Made by a program: the position numbers and the translations under genes
NCBI GenBank assembly: GCA_050249695.1
Contig: JBFWQA010000001.1
Span: 1,240,001-1,304,000, forward strand
Source of the DNA: JACKJP01 sp050249695
GTDB lineage: Bacteria; Pseudomonadota; Alphaproteobacteria; Rhizobiales; Tepidamorphaceae
Direction: 5' to 3'
Length of the DNA: 64,000 nt
Shown: positions 1 through 8,387 of the stretch, one piece after another
Position numbering within the stretch: the first letter of the stretch is position 1
How the letters are laid out: every line of letters begins with the position of its first letter
Notes under the pieces: model-generated
Database searches by the model: none
Seen by the model: only the letters and a program-made list of their open reading frames with translations
Told to the model about the DNA's origin: nothing

Positions 1-288
1 CGCACGGATTTTGCCGGCCGCTCGATGGTCGTCTCGCCGGCGATTGACGCCTATGCCGGGATCGCGGGCATGCGCGAAAGGATGAAGCGCCTGCACGGCC
101 ACCAGAGAGGCGATCCGGCGCGGATCGCAGCGCTCGTCGCCGACGCGCTGGAAAGCCCCGCCCCGCCCCGCCGTCTCGTGATCGGCAAGGCCGCGCTTGA
201 AATCGCCGGCCAGAAGCTGGACCAGATCCGCGCGGATATCGATGCCTGGCGGGACCGTTCGGCTGCGACCGATTTCCCGAACGACTAG
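1..288 (+). CDS. SDR family oxidoreductase, C-terminal fragment
   Basis: The reading frame is open from the first base of the window, so the gene starts upstream and only about the last 95 residues are present. The segment starts with R-T-D-F-A-G-R-S and continues with a GHQxGDP stretch and an A-LxSPxPPxRLVIG-AL segment. This is the usual tail of classical SDR oxidoreductases that follow the substrate-binding loop. The Rossmann fold and the active site lie outside the window, so substrate and cofactor cannot be stated. It stops at 286-288, about 100 bases before the stop of the convergent BLUF gene. Confidence 0.8.
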   Translation, partial: RTDFAGRSMVVSPAIDAYAGIAGMRERMKRLHGHQRGDPARIAALVADALESPAPPRRLVIGKAALEIAGQKLDQIRADIDAWRDRSAATDFPND

Positions 289-395
289 GGGTCAGCCCTG
301 TTGCGGCGAAACCTGACCGCGAGCCCGTCCATCTCCGGTGTAACGACGATCTGACAACTCAGGCGGCTGCAAGGGCGTCGCTCCCCCGCTCACAC

Positions 396-878
396 CTAGG
401 CGAAGTCGCGCCCTTCCGACTGGCTGATCTGAATGTTCTGGTCGCCCCCGCCGGAACCGGCGGCCACCATTTCATAGGCCGTGGCAAGGAAACGCTCGAT
501 TGTGCCCTCCGTCAGCTCGAACGGGTCGAAACCCGACGGCAGATGCTTCTTGAACGCGGTCGCCTGCGGGTTCTTCACGCGGATCGCGCTCATCGACCAG
601 CGTTCGTAGGCACGCTCGAGCACCTGCCCGGCGGAAACGACAGTGAGGTCCGTGTGCCTCGGATCCGCGGCGATCTTGCCGAGCAGCATATTGACCTCCG
701 GGCGTCCGCCTTCCAGCACCTGGAGGAAATATTTTTCCGCGACGAAGAGCATACCCGTGATGCCGTGCACGCCATTAAACGTTCGCGAGCGCTGGAGGAT
801 CGTCTTCAGATGCAATGCGCCCTGTTGGCGATACGAATCCGTTTGCCGGCTGATATACGTCAATCGATAGAGAAACAT
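396..878 (-). CDS. BLUF domain blue-light sensor protein
   Basis: A 160-residue protein whose first ~100 residues form a BLUF (blue light using FAD) domain. The residues of the flavin hydrogen-bond switch are present: Tyr8, Asn35 and Gln53 in the context ITGMLF...FLQVLEG, with Trp94 and Met96 in the WSM motif. The remaining ~60 residues have no recognisable output domain, so this is a short BLUF protein that probably acts through a partner. I chose the ATG at 878 because a GAGAGG ribosome site precedes it and the BLUF fold starts there. A longer frame to 1055 adds 59 residues that look non-coding. No cyclase or c-di-GMP gene is adjacent. Confidence 0.9.
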   Translation of the reverse strand: MFLYRLTYISRQTDSYRQQGALHLKTILQRSRTFNGVHGITGMLFVAEKYFLQVLEGGRPEVNMLLGKIAADPRHTDLTVVSAGQVLERAYERWSMSAIRVKNPQATAFKKHLPSGFDPFELTEGTIERFLATAYEMVAAGSGGGDQNIQISQSEGRDFA

Positions 879-1342
879 GCCGCCGACCTCTCGCTGAGCT
901 TTCTTGCTCACAGGCCTGACACCAATTTCGGCAACCCACAACAGCAGTCTGCCGAAGAGCTGACGCGGAATCCGCTCGTCGATCTCAGGCGAACCGGCTG
1001 ATGCGGCTTTGCGAGTTGGACGCCGTAAGGTCAGCGCAAGGCATATCGCTTTCACCGGACCGGTCTGTGTTGCATTCCCGACGGCCCGCGGTGTTTGCCT
1101 CTCTTCCTCCTAGGATGGGCAATATACAGCAAAGGGAGCGGACACGGATGCCTTGGCGGTTCTGATTCTCTTCCTGCCGTGCAAGCGACCACACGCCTTC
1201 TCTTGCACTGTCGCTGCGACGAACGATCAGGGCGAACGGGTAAAGGCTCCTCATGCTGCCGCAGGCCGCGCATGGGTTATCGGCGGCGGCTTCACCGACC
1301 AGGCAGTCCGGAAAACCGTCACGGGCGCGAAAGAGCACCGTG
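879..1342. other. 464-bp gap without a convincing gene
   Basis: Frames that cross this stretch are arginine-rich, overlap each other on both strands and lack ribosome sites, so I call no gene. It should hold the promoter of the BLUF gene. The only symmetric element seen is a short palindrome, ACCGG-A-CCGGT, at 1054-1064. Confidence 0.5.
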
Positions 1343-1582
1343 TCAGAAGGCCCGCTCCGCCGCGCCCGGTTCGATCTCCACCGCGAATCCGGCAGCACGA
1401 ACGCCCTGACCGACCAGCCGCGACAGTTCACCTTCCGAGAGCCGGCATTCGGGATAATTCAGCCTCACATATCGCACTGCGTCGGTGACCATCACCCGGC
1501 CGTCTCGCTCCCTCGGCCGGACCAGATATCCCTCGAGGATGCGGCGGATTTGCGGGTAGTAGGGAGACGATTGGGGTTTCAT
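1343..1582 (-). CDS. small hypothetical protein (79 aa)
   Basis: Not recognised. The 79-residue frame has balanced composition with a V-x-Y-V-R-L-N-Y-P segment followed by an acidic helix (LSEGELSRLVGQGV), which reads like a small folded domain and not like antisense noise. An AGGAGG ribosome site lies 11 bases before the ATG at 1582, good support for a real start. There is no signal peptide or membrane segment. It is transcribed towards the BLUF gene, but the long gap between them makes an operon doubtful. Confidence 0.55.
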   Translation of the reverse strand: MKPQSSPYYPQIRRILEGYLVRPRERDGRVMVTDAVRYVRLNYPECRLSEGELSRLVGQGVRAAGFAVEIEPGAAERAF

Positions 1583-1822
1583 CGGACTCGGGGCCTCCTG
1601 TTCTTTTTATTGGAACGGAAAGCCTAGCATCAGGCCGCCCCCGATGCAGCAGCGTGCGGTATCGTACATCCCTTTGAATTCCGGGAACAAAGCCAGGCCG
1701 GCCGCGTTTATTCCGCTAGTCCTTTGACACGCGGCAGACCTTCGCCCGCAATGCTCCCCGCTTCAGTAAGCGACCTGCCCATGCCATGCTGTTTCTATCG
1801 CGCACGGCATGGGGGGAAACGC

Positions 1823-2287
1823 ATGGCCTCTTTCGACCTTGAGAATCCGGCCTTCACGGCCTATCTGGTCGCCAGCGCGCTCATGGTCCTGAAGATCATG
1901 GGTCAGGGCTGGATGACCGTCTACCGGATGACCCGCAGCCAGGAAGGTCTTGCAAGCCCCGAAGACCTGCGTCCCGGCCCCTACAATCGCAAGCCCGATC
2001 CAAGCCAGCTGCAACCCAGCGACTATGTGGAACGGTCGCGACGCATCCATCGCAACGATCTTGAGAACATACCCGCCTTCTTTGCCGCCGGCCTTTTGTT
2101 TGTCGCCGTGGCGCCGCCGCTTCTGCTGGTGCAGATACTGATGTACGGCTTCGCGCTCGCCAGAGTCCTGCACACGATTGCCTATGCCACGGCGCAGCGC
2201 CACGAAATCCGCTCCATTCCCTATACGATAGGCTCGCTGATCGTGATTTTCATGGCCTTGTGGGTACTCGGAGCGGTGCTGCTGTAA
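1823..2287 (+). CDS. MAPEG family membrane protein
   Basis: A 154-residue inner-membrane protein of the MAPEG family (membrane-associated eicosanoid/glutathione metabolism proteins, as in microsomal glutathione S-transferase 1). It has four hydrophobic segments: one near residues 10-30 and three in the last 80 residues. Between the first two lies the signature E-R-x-R-R-I-H-R-N-D-L-E-N-I, which in the family contributes to glutathione binding. Bacterial members are presumed to conjugate glutathione to lipophilic electrophiles or reduce hydroperoxides, but activity cannot be read here. The ATG at 1823 follows a G-rich ribosome site (GGGGGG); the frame extends upstream but without the family pattern. 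It converges with the antiporter gene, 13 bases away. Confidence 0.85.
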   Translation: MASFDLENPAFTAYLVASALMVLKIMGQGWMTVYRMTRSQEGLASPEDLRPGPYNRKPDPSQLQPSDYVERSRRIHRNDLENIPAFFAAGLLFVAVAPPLLLVQILMYGFALARVLHTIAYATAQRHEIRSIPYTIGSLIVIFMALWVLGAVLL

Positions 2288-2300
2288 GGGCTGGAGGCTC

Positions 2301-4100
2301 CTAACCCTTACGCGTGAAGCGGCTCTTGAGTCCTTCCCAGATCTCGCGGCCGGAGAGAAATAACGGAAGTCCCGCAACGCCCGCATCGGGTTCGATGGCC
2401 AGCCCCACTTCGCTCGCCGTGCCGTCGGGTCCGACGTCACGCACGATCAGCGCGACCGCGCCAAGCGTCACCCGATCGCCCACCTCCACCACGCCCCCCA
2501 GCCGTTCGCCGATGAAGCCGCCGATCGTCAGCCCCTCGCCGGCGACGGAAGGCAGTTCCAACCCATAGGCCTCAGCGAGCGCCGGCAACGGCTGCGAGGG
2601 ATCGATCGTGAACTTCCCGTAGAAATCCTCGTCGCCTTCGGCGAGTTCCTTGGGGCTCGCGAACAGCCTGTCGAGCAGCCGCACGAATGGCGGGCTGACG
2701 AACATGTAGACAAGGTCGTCTTCTTGAAGCCTGCCGGCATATTGAAAGCGCATTGAGCGCCCGTCCCGGATCACGAGGGAGGGCCTTGCCCAGCGTGGCA
2801 GGCGTTGCCCCTGCAGCACCGGACTGCCCTTCACGACCTTGTAGGCGATCAGCTCATGGTCCGCCGCCCCCGGCAGTTCCAGGCCAAAGCGCTGCACCGG
2901 CCCGATGCGGGGCGGCACCGCGACGCCAAGGCGGCGCGCCACCGGTCCGATCGTCCAGCCTTGGACCACCAGCGACACCAGCACCACGACGCAGGCGGCA
3001 TTGAAAAGCAGTTGCCCGTTGGCGAGGCCTGCCGTCAATGGAATGATGCCGAGCAGGATCGACACCGCGCCACGCAGCCCGACCCATGAAACGAAGGCGG
3101 TTTCGCGGCGTCTGTAGCCGAACGGGATCAGACATAGCCAGACTGCCAGCGGCCGCGCGACGAAAATCAGCGCAACCGCCACTGCGGTCGCCGGCAGCAG
3201 CACGCCGAGAAACTGCGAAGGCGTTGTCAGCAGCCCGAAGGTCAGAAACATGCCGATCTGCGCCAGCCAGGTCATACCGTCGAGAAAACGGCGCAGACCC
3301 GCCAGACCGCCGATCCCGGCATTGCCGCAGACGATGCCGGCGACATAGACGGCAAGAAAACCGCTGCCCTCGCTAACGCCGGTCAGGCCGAACAGCGTCA
3401 GCGCGGCGGCAAGAATGGCGATCGGATAGAGCGCTCCCTGCAGCGACAGCCGGTTGGCCATCACGACGATCAGATAGCCTCCGGCGAGACCCAGCAGCAG
3501 CCCTCGCCCCATCTGCGCGATGAAGCCGGTCAGCAGTTCGCGCGTGAGATCCCCGGCATCGCCGCCGATCATGATGACTTGTACCAGCAGCAGCGTCAGG
3601 AAGATCGCCATCGGGTCGTTCGAGCCCGATTCGATCTCCAGCGTTGAACGGACATTGTCACGAATGGTGATGCCGCCGACACGCAGCAGGAAAAAGACGG
3701 CTGCGGCATCTGTGGAACCCACGATCGCGCCGAACAGCAGGGAATCGAGCCAGGGAAGGCCAAAGGCGAAATGTGTTGCGATGCCGGTGAGCGCTGCGGT
3801 CAGCGCGACGCCGATAGATGCAAGGACGACGGACGGCGCGGCAACCTGCCGAAGCGAGCGCCACGCCGTGTTGAGGCCGGAGTCGAACAGGATCACCGCC
3901 AGCGCCGTGCTGCCGATGAAATAGGCCGCATTTGCATTGTCGAAATAGATGCCGAGCCCGTCTTCCCCGGCAATCATGCCGACCCCGAGGAAGATAAACA
4001 GCAGCGGTGCGCCGAAGCGAAAGGCCAGCGTGCTTGTCAGCACCGAAACCAGCACCAGCGCGGCACCGATCATCAGGGCGGGAAATATCCACACAGTCAT
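2301..4100 (-). CDS. nhaP2: NhaP2-type potassium/proton antiporter (CPA1)
   Basis: A 599-residue cation/proton antiporter of the CPA1 family, resembling NhaP2/CvrA. About twelve membrane segments fill residues 1-390 and include the ion-site signatures GSTDAAAVF (128-136, Asp131) and ESGSNDP (157-163, Asn161-Asp162). A soluble TrkA-C (RCK-C) domain follows at about 400-480, and the last ~100 residues match the CorC/HlyC transporter-associated domain. This three-part layout and length are standard for NhaP2 proteins, which expel K+ (or Na+) in exchange for protons at the inner membrane. The gene appears monocistronic and is divergent from the polyamine pair. K+ selectivity is assigned by domain layout only. 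Confidence 0.9.
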   Translation of the reverse strand: MTVWIFPALMIGAALVLVSVLTSTLAFRFGAPLLFIFLGVGMIAGEDGLGIYFDNANAAYFIGSTALAVILFDSGLNTAWRSLRQVAAPSVVLASIGVALTAALTGIATHFAFGLPWLDSLLFGAIVGSTDAAAVFFLLRVGGITIRDNVRSTLEIESGSNDPMAIFLTLLLVQVIMIGGDAGDLTRELLTGFIAQMGRGLLLGLAGGYLIVVMANRLSLQGALYPIAILAAALTLFGLTGVSEGSGFLAVYVAGIVCGNAGIGGLAGLRRFLDGMTWLAQIGMFLTFGLLTTPSQFLGVLLPATAVAVALIFVARPLAVWLCLIPFGYRRRETAFVSWVGLRGAVSILLGIIPLTAGLANGQLLFNAACVVVLVSLVVQGWTIGPVARRLGVAVPPRIGPVQRFGLELPGAADHELIAYKVVKGSPVLQGQRLPRWARPSLVIRDGRSMRFQYAGRLQEDDLVYMFVSPPFVRLLDRLFASPKELAEGDEDFYGKFTIDPSQPLPALAEAYGLELPSVAGEGLTIGGFIGERLGGVVEVGDRVTLGAVALIVRDVGPDGTASEVGLAIEPDAGVAGLPLFLSGREIWEGLKSRFTRKG

Positions 4101-4212
4101 CGTCGGAACGGCTTTCCGGACTCAGCGCCGGCGTGAGAATCGGCTTTCATCACAATACATTAGGAACGAAGTGCCGCCCGGTCCATAGGATCGGCTCGCA
4201 ATGGGTTGCCGC

Positions 4213-4239
4213 ATGGAGCGCTTTACAATGCCGCTCCAT
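4213..4239. repeat. 8-bp inverted repeat in the nhaP2-nspC intergenic region
   Basis: ATGGAGCG at 4213-4220 is mirrored by CGCTCCAT at 4232-4239 with an 11-base loop. There is no T-run after either arm, so it is not a normal terminator. It sits about 70 bases before nspC and could be an operator or a leader RNA hairpin. Confidence 0.45.
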
Positions 4240-4283
4240 TGTGCAGGCTTGCGGCCCGCCGCCCGGGACAGAACAATGCAAGG

Positions 4284-4301
4284 TCGGATAAGATTATCCG
4301 A
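4284..4301. promoter_or_regulatory. perfect palindrome just upstream of nspC
   Basis: TCGGATAA-GA-TTATCCGA is an 18-bp palindrome with perfect 8-bp arms. It ends only eight bases before the nspC ATG, covering the place where a ribosome site would be expected. The only SD-like string, AAGG, overlaps its left border. It could be a repressor site or an RNA hairpin that limits translation of nspC. Confidence 0.6.
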
Positions 4302-4309
4302 ACGATCTT

Positions 4310-5413
4310 ATGATTCCGACACCTTATTATCTCATCGATACGCCGAAACTGCGTCGTAATCTGGAAATCATCGATCATGTAAGAGCCCGATCAGACGCAA
4401 GGCTTCTTCTTGCGCTGAAATGCTTTGCGACATGGTCTGTCTTCGATGTGATGAGCGGATATATGGACGGAACAACGTCATCGTCGCTTTTTGAAGCCCG
4501 TTTGGGTCAAGAAAAATTTGGCGGCGAGACGCATGCCTATGCGGTCGCCTTCTCCGATCATGAATTCGACGCGGTCATCGGCCATGCCGACAAGGTGATT
4601 TTCAACTCCATCGGGCAGCTGCGACGGCTTGCGTCGCGCGCCGCCGGCCTGCCGCTCGGGCTGAGGCTCAATCCCGGGGTCTCTTCATCGCAGTTCGATC
4701 TTGCCGATCCGGCCCGCCCCTTCAGTCGGCTCGGCGAATGGGATGTTGCCCGTATCGAAGAGGTCGCGCCGCTGATCAGCGGCTACATGATCCACAACAA
4801 TTGCGAGAACGCCGATTTTGATCATTTCGACCGGCTGCTTTCGCAGACCGAGGCCAAGTTCGGCCGCTTCTTTGTCGATGCGTCATGGATCAGCCTTGGC
4901 GGCGGCATCCATTTCACCGGCGATGGCTATCCGCTCGACAGGTTCTGCGCACGGCTGAAATCCTTTGCCGAGACTTACGGCGTCCAGCTCTATCTGGAAC
5001 CCGGCGAAGCCGCGGTCACCCGCGCGGCAAGCCTCGAGGTCAGCGTCCTCGACACGGTCTTCAACGGTCGCGACATCGCCATCGTCGACGCCTCCGCCGA
5101 AGCCCATATGCTCGACCTGCTGATCTACAGGCAGCAGGCCGATATCTCGTCGCCCGGCGGCGAGGGACGCAGGGAGTATCTTGTCTGCGGCCGCTCGTGC
5201 CTCGCCGGCGATGTGTTCGGAACGGTTCGGACGAACGGGCCGCTGAAGCCCGGCGACCGGCTCACGGTGCGCGATGCGGCCGGCTACACTCTCGTCAAGA
5301 AGAACTGGTTCAACGGGTTGCAGATGCCCGCGATCGTGCGCCGCGACGAAGATGGCGTGGAACGGGTGGTGCGCAGCTTCGCCTATGAGGACTTTCTCGA
5401 CAGCCATTCCTGA
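4310..5413 (+). CDS. nspC: carboxynorspermidine decarboxylase
   Basis: A 367-residue PLP enzyme of the fold-type III (alanine racemase-like) decarboxylases. It removes CO2 from carboxynorspermidine or carboxyspermidine to give (nor)spermidine in the cytoplasm. Lys37 in LLLALKCFAT is the expected PLP Schiff-base lysine. The glycine-rich phosphate-binding stretch is LGGGIHFTGDGY, and the C-terminal CGRSCLAGDVFG segment supplies the cysteine that reaches across the dimer. Length matches NspC. It is followed 56 bases later by the matching dehydrogenase, so the pair encodes the two-step alternative spermidine route (aspartate semialdehyde plus diamine, then decarboxylation). Weak ribosome site, with a palindrome directly upstream. 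Confidence 0.93.
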   Translation: MIPTPYYLIDTPKLRRNLEIIDHVRARSDARLLLALKCFATWSVFDVMSGYMDGTTSSSLFEARLGQEKFGGETHAYAVAFSDHEFDAVIGHADKVIFNSIGQLRRLASRAAGLPLGLRLNPGVSSSQFDLADPARPFSRLGEWDVARIEEVAPLISGYMIHNNCENADFDHFDRLLSQTEAKFGRFFVDASWISLGGGIHFTGDGYPLDRFCARLKSFAETYGVQLYLEPGEAAVTRAASLEVSVLDTVFNGRDIAIVDASAEAHMLDLLIYRQQADISSPGGEGRREYLVCGRSCLAGDVFGTVRTNGPLKPGDRLTVRDAAGYTLVKKNWFNGLQMPAIVRRDEDGVERVVRSFAYEDFLDSHS

Positions 5414-5469
5414 GGAATGCGCCGCCAGGTCGCCGATACAGGCCGCAAAAGGAGGTGGAAGACGCGATC

Positions 5470-6765
5470 TTGAATAAGCGGAATGTAATGATCATCGGCG
5501 CCGGCGGCGTCGGACATGTTGTGGCCCACAAATGCGCCCGTCACAATGATGAGCTCGGCGACATCCATATCGTGTCGCGCACCGGCGACAAGTGCCGCGA
5601 GATCGCTCATTCGGTGCGCGGCAGGCGCGCCATGAAGCGGCCCGGCGTGATCGAAGCGCATGAACTCGACGCGATGGACGAAACCGCCCTCGCCGCGCTG
5701 ATCGCGCGCACGAAAACCCGCATCGTCATCAATGTAGGCTCCACCTTCATCAACATGTCGGTCCTGTCGGCCTGCATCGCGGCGGGCGCGGCCTATATCG
5801 ACACAGCTATCCACGAAGATCCGCTGCGCAACGACGAACCGCCGCCCTGGTACGCCAACTATGAATGGAAACGGAAGGCCGAGTGCTGCCGGGCCGGCAT
5901 CACCGCGATCCTCGGTGCCGGCTTCGATCCGGGCGTCGTCAACGCCTACGCGGCGCTGGCCGACCGGGAATATTTCGACCGCATCGATTCCATCGATATC
6001 ATCGATGTGAATGCTGGCGATCACGGCCGCTATTTCGCGACCAATTTCGACCCGGAGATCAATTTCCGCGAATTCACCACCGACGTCTGGTCATGGCAGA
6101 AAGGTGAATGGACCAGGAACCGGATGTTCGAAGTGCGCAGAGACTGGGACCTGCCGATGGTCGGCAAGCGCGCGACCTATCTGACCGGGCACGACGAAAT
6201 CCATTCGCTGCAGCACTTTCTGGACATCCCCGACATCCGCTTCTGGATGGGCTTCGGCGAGCGCTATATCAACGTCTTCAATGTGCTCAACAATCTCGGC
6301 CTGCTTTCCGAACAGCCGGTCGTGACCGCCGAGGGTGAGGAAATCGTTCCGCTGAAAGTGGTCAAGGCGGCGCTGCCCGATCCAGCCTCCCTGGCGCCCG
6401 ACTATCAGGGCAAGACCTGCATCGGCGACCTGGTCAGAGGCATCAAGGACGGACAAAGGCGAGAGATTTTCCTATACAATATCTGCGACCATCAGGAAGC
6501 CTTCGAGGAAGTCGGCGCGCAGGCGATTTCCTACACCGCCGGCGTTCCCGCCGCCGCCGCTGCGAGACTGATCGCAAACGGCGAATGGGATGTCAGGCGA
6601 ATGGCCAATATAGAGGAACTGCCGCCACGCCCGTTTCTCAATGCGCTGGACAAGATGGGGCTGCCGACAAGACTGCGCGACGGACAGCGGGACGTGCCGC
6701 TCTCATTCGATGGTGAGGCATCTTCCGCCACGCAGGCGCTTCGGCCGGTACGGAACAACCGCTGA
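5470..6765 (+). CDS. carboxynorspermidine dehydrogenase (saccharopine dehydrogenase-like)
   Basis: A saccharopine-dehydrogenase-like protein that, next to nspC, should be the carboxy(nor)spermidine dehydrogenase (CANSDH) joining aspartate semialdehyde to putrescine or diaminopropane with NADPH. An N-terminal Rossmann fold begins with VMIIGAGGVGHVVAHKCA, and the C-terminal half is the family's substrate-binding domain. Start choice: AGGAGG at 5450-5455 lies 14 bases before the TTG at 5470, giving 431 residues starting LNKRNVMIIG. A GTG at 5455 (436 residues) would overlap the ribosome site itself, and the first ATG at 5488 is too far. Operon with nspC, 56-base gap. Confidence 0.9.
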   Translation: MNKRNVMIIGAGGVGHVVAHKCARHNDELGDIHIVSRTGDKCREIAHSVRGRRAMKRPGVIEAHELDAMDETALAALIARTKTRIVINVGSTFINMSVLSACIAAGAAYIDTAIHEDPLRNDEPPPWYANYEWKRKAECCRAGITAILGAGFDPGVVNAYAALADREYFDRIDSIDIIDVNAGDHGRYFATNFDPEINFREFTTDVWSWQKGEWTRNRMFEVRRDWDLPMVGKRATYLTGHDEIHSLQHFLDIPDIRFWMGFGERYINVFNVLNNLGLLSEQPVVTAEGEEIVPLKVVKAALPDPASLAPDYQGKTCIGDLVRGIKDGQRREIFLYNICDHQEAFEEVGAQAISYTAGVPAAAAARLIANGEWDVRRMANIEELPPRPFLNALDKMGLPTRLRDGQRDVPLSFDGEASSATQALRPVRNNR

Positions 6766-6776
6766 GCCCGGGCGAT

Positions 6777-7088
6777 CTATAGAAGTGAGATCGACTGCAC
6801 CACCCCATCGGCGCTGACCACACAATTGGCCTGCTGCTGATCGAGCGCGATGGTGACCTGATAGACGTCACCCTCGCCCTTGGCGGAGCTGACGGGCACC
6901 GCCTTGCCGGGGTCGGCGTTGAATTCCAGCGCCACGGCCCTGGCGCATACGAGCTTCAGGTCGGGAGGTGCCGGCACGGGCTGACTTGCGGCTGTCTGCT
7001 GCGCCGTCTCGTTCATCGAGGCACAGGCCGACACCGAAAGGGCCAGCGCCGCGATCAGAGCGCAACTCCGCTTACTCACAACATACAT
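6777..7088 (-). CDS. small lipoprotein, hypothetical
   Basis: A 103-residue exported lipoprotein of unknown function. Residues 1-20 form a signal peptide ending in the lipobox L-S-V-S-A-C, so the protein should be lipidated on that cysteine. A short linker rich in Ala, Gln and Pro follows, then a compact ~70-residue domain with two cysteines (LVCARAV and QANCVVS) that could form a disulfide. The ATG at 7088 has a very strong ribosome site (AGGAGGGAG). The gene ends 11 bases after the polyamine operon stop on the other strand. Confidence 0.75.
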   Translation of the reverse strand: MYVVSKRSCALIAALALSVSACASMNETAQQTAASQPVPAPPDLKLVCARAVALEFNADPGKAVPVSSAKGEGDVYQVTIALDQQQANCVVSADGVVQSISLL

Positions 7089-7254
7089 GATAACTCCCTC
7101 CTGATTCGCCTCTTGTAGGCCGCGATCCCCGACCCATTGCGCGGCTCTGTGCAATTGCCCCCGGTCATGCCAAGCATGGATTATTATTACACAAATTGAG
7201 GGGAGATTAAGTTAACGTCCAGCCTTGGGCGAATCCTGACCTGCCCCGGCGGCC

Positions 7255-8238
7255 TCAATCCTTCGCGGCACCGGCGATCAATTCGAACGAACGCAGCCTT
7301 TCGCGATGATCGTAGATGTCGGAAACGACGATCAGCTCATCCGCGCCGGTTTCGTCCACGAGGGCGCGAATCCCGTCGCGCACGCGCTGCGGCCCGCCGA
7401 TGATCGACCGGGAAAGCATTTCCTGCACCCGCAGCTTCTCCACCGGCGACCAATAGTCCTCGATATCCTCGATAGGCGCCTGGCTGAGGCCGCGATGCCC
7501 GCGAAAAATGTTCGTAAACGCCATCTGCTGCGTCGTCGCGAGGTGCCGGGCCTTTTCGTCGCTGTCGGCAGCGATGATGTTGAGGCCGACCATCGCATAC
7601 GGCGCCGAAAGCTGTGCAGAGGGCTTGAAGCGTTCGCGATAGATCGAAAGCGCGCTGTTGAGCATCTGCGGCGCGAAATGTGAGGCGAAGGCATAGGGAA
7701 GCCCGAGTTCTGCGGCGAGCATCGCGCCGAAATCGCTGGAGCCGAGAATCCACAACGGCACCCGCGTTCCCGCCCCCGGTATCGCCCGGATCGCCTGCCC
7801 CTCCTGCGGTACGGCGAGCAGCGCCTGAAGTTCGAGCACGTCGCGCGGAAACATTTCCGACGCCATCGGCGAGCGGCGCAGCGCCTGCCATGTAAGCTGG
7901 TCGGTCCCGGGAGCGCGTCCAAGACCAAGATCGATCCGGTCGCCGTAGAGATGGGCGAGCGTGCCGAACTGCTCGGCAATGACCAGCGGCGAATGGTTCG
8001 GCAGCATGATTCCGCCCGCGCCGACGCGGATGCGGCTCGTGCCCTCGGCGACATGGGCGATGACGAGCGACGTCGCCGCGCTCGCGATCCCCGGCATGTT
8101 GTGGTGCTCGGCCACCCAGAAGCGCTCAAAGCCCCATTCTTCCGCATGCGCGGCAAGTTCGCGGGCGTTGCGGATGGCCGCGCCTGCATCCGTGTTGTCG
8201 GTAATTCTGCAAAGATCGAGGATTGAGATTGTCGTCAT
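7255..8238 (-). CDS. LLM class flavin-dependent oxidoreductase
   Basis: A 327-residue TIM-barrel protein of the bacterial luciferase-like monooxygenase family, MsnO8/YhbW-like subgroup. Typical pieces are the N-terminal strand TISILDLCRI, the WGFERFWVAEHHNMPGIA motif after the first helix, GAGGIMLPNHSPL, DRIDLGLGRAPGTD, and the C-terminal ELIVVSDIYDH. Such enzymes use FMNH2 or F420H2 from a separate reductase; the substrate is unknown. I chose the ATG at 8238 because the family starts directly with MTTISILD; seven extra residues up to 8259 are unlikely. It appears monocistronic and is divergent from the ZIP gene. Confidence 0.88.
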   Translation of the reverse strand: MTTISILDLCRITDNTDAGAAIRNARELAAHAEEWGFERFWVAEHHNMPGIASAATSLVIAHVAEGTSRIRVGAGGIMLPNHSPLVIAEQFGTLAHLYGDRIDLGLGRAPGTDQLTWQALRRSPMASEMFPRDVLELQALLAVPQEGQAIRAIPGAGTRVPLWILGSSDFGAMLAAELGLPYAFASHFAPQMLNSALSIYRERFKPSAQLSAPYAMVGLNIIAADSDEKARHLATTQQMAFTNIFRGHRGLSQAPIEDIEDYWSPVEKLRVQEMLSRSIIGGPQRVRDGIRALVDETGADELIVVSDIYDHRERLRSFELIAGAAKD

Positions 8239-8387
8239 CGTTGGGCAGCCTGACAGCAACGCGAAAGAGGTTCTACCCCCGGTCCAATGTTAATTGTACC
8301 CCATGAGCGATCGTGCAAGTGGCGTGCCCGGCCGATGACGCCGCAGGGCGTTTCGCCTTGTCGCCTCTGCCTGCTATTCCTTGCGGC

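Noticed and set aside
985..1431. Overlapping frames on both strands upstream of BLUF
   Set aside because: No ribosome sites, low-complexity Arg/Pro-rich products, mutually overlapping.
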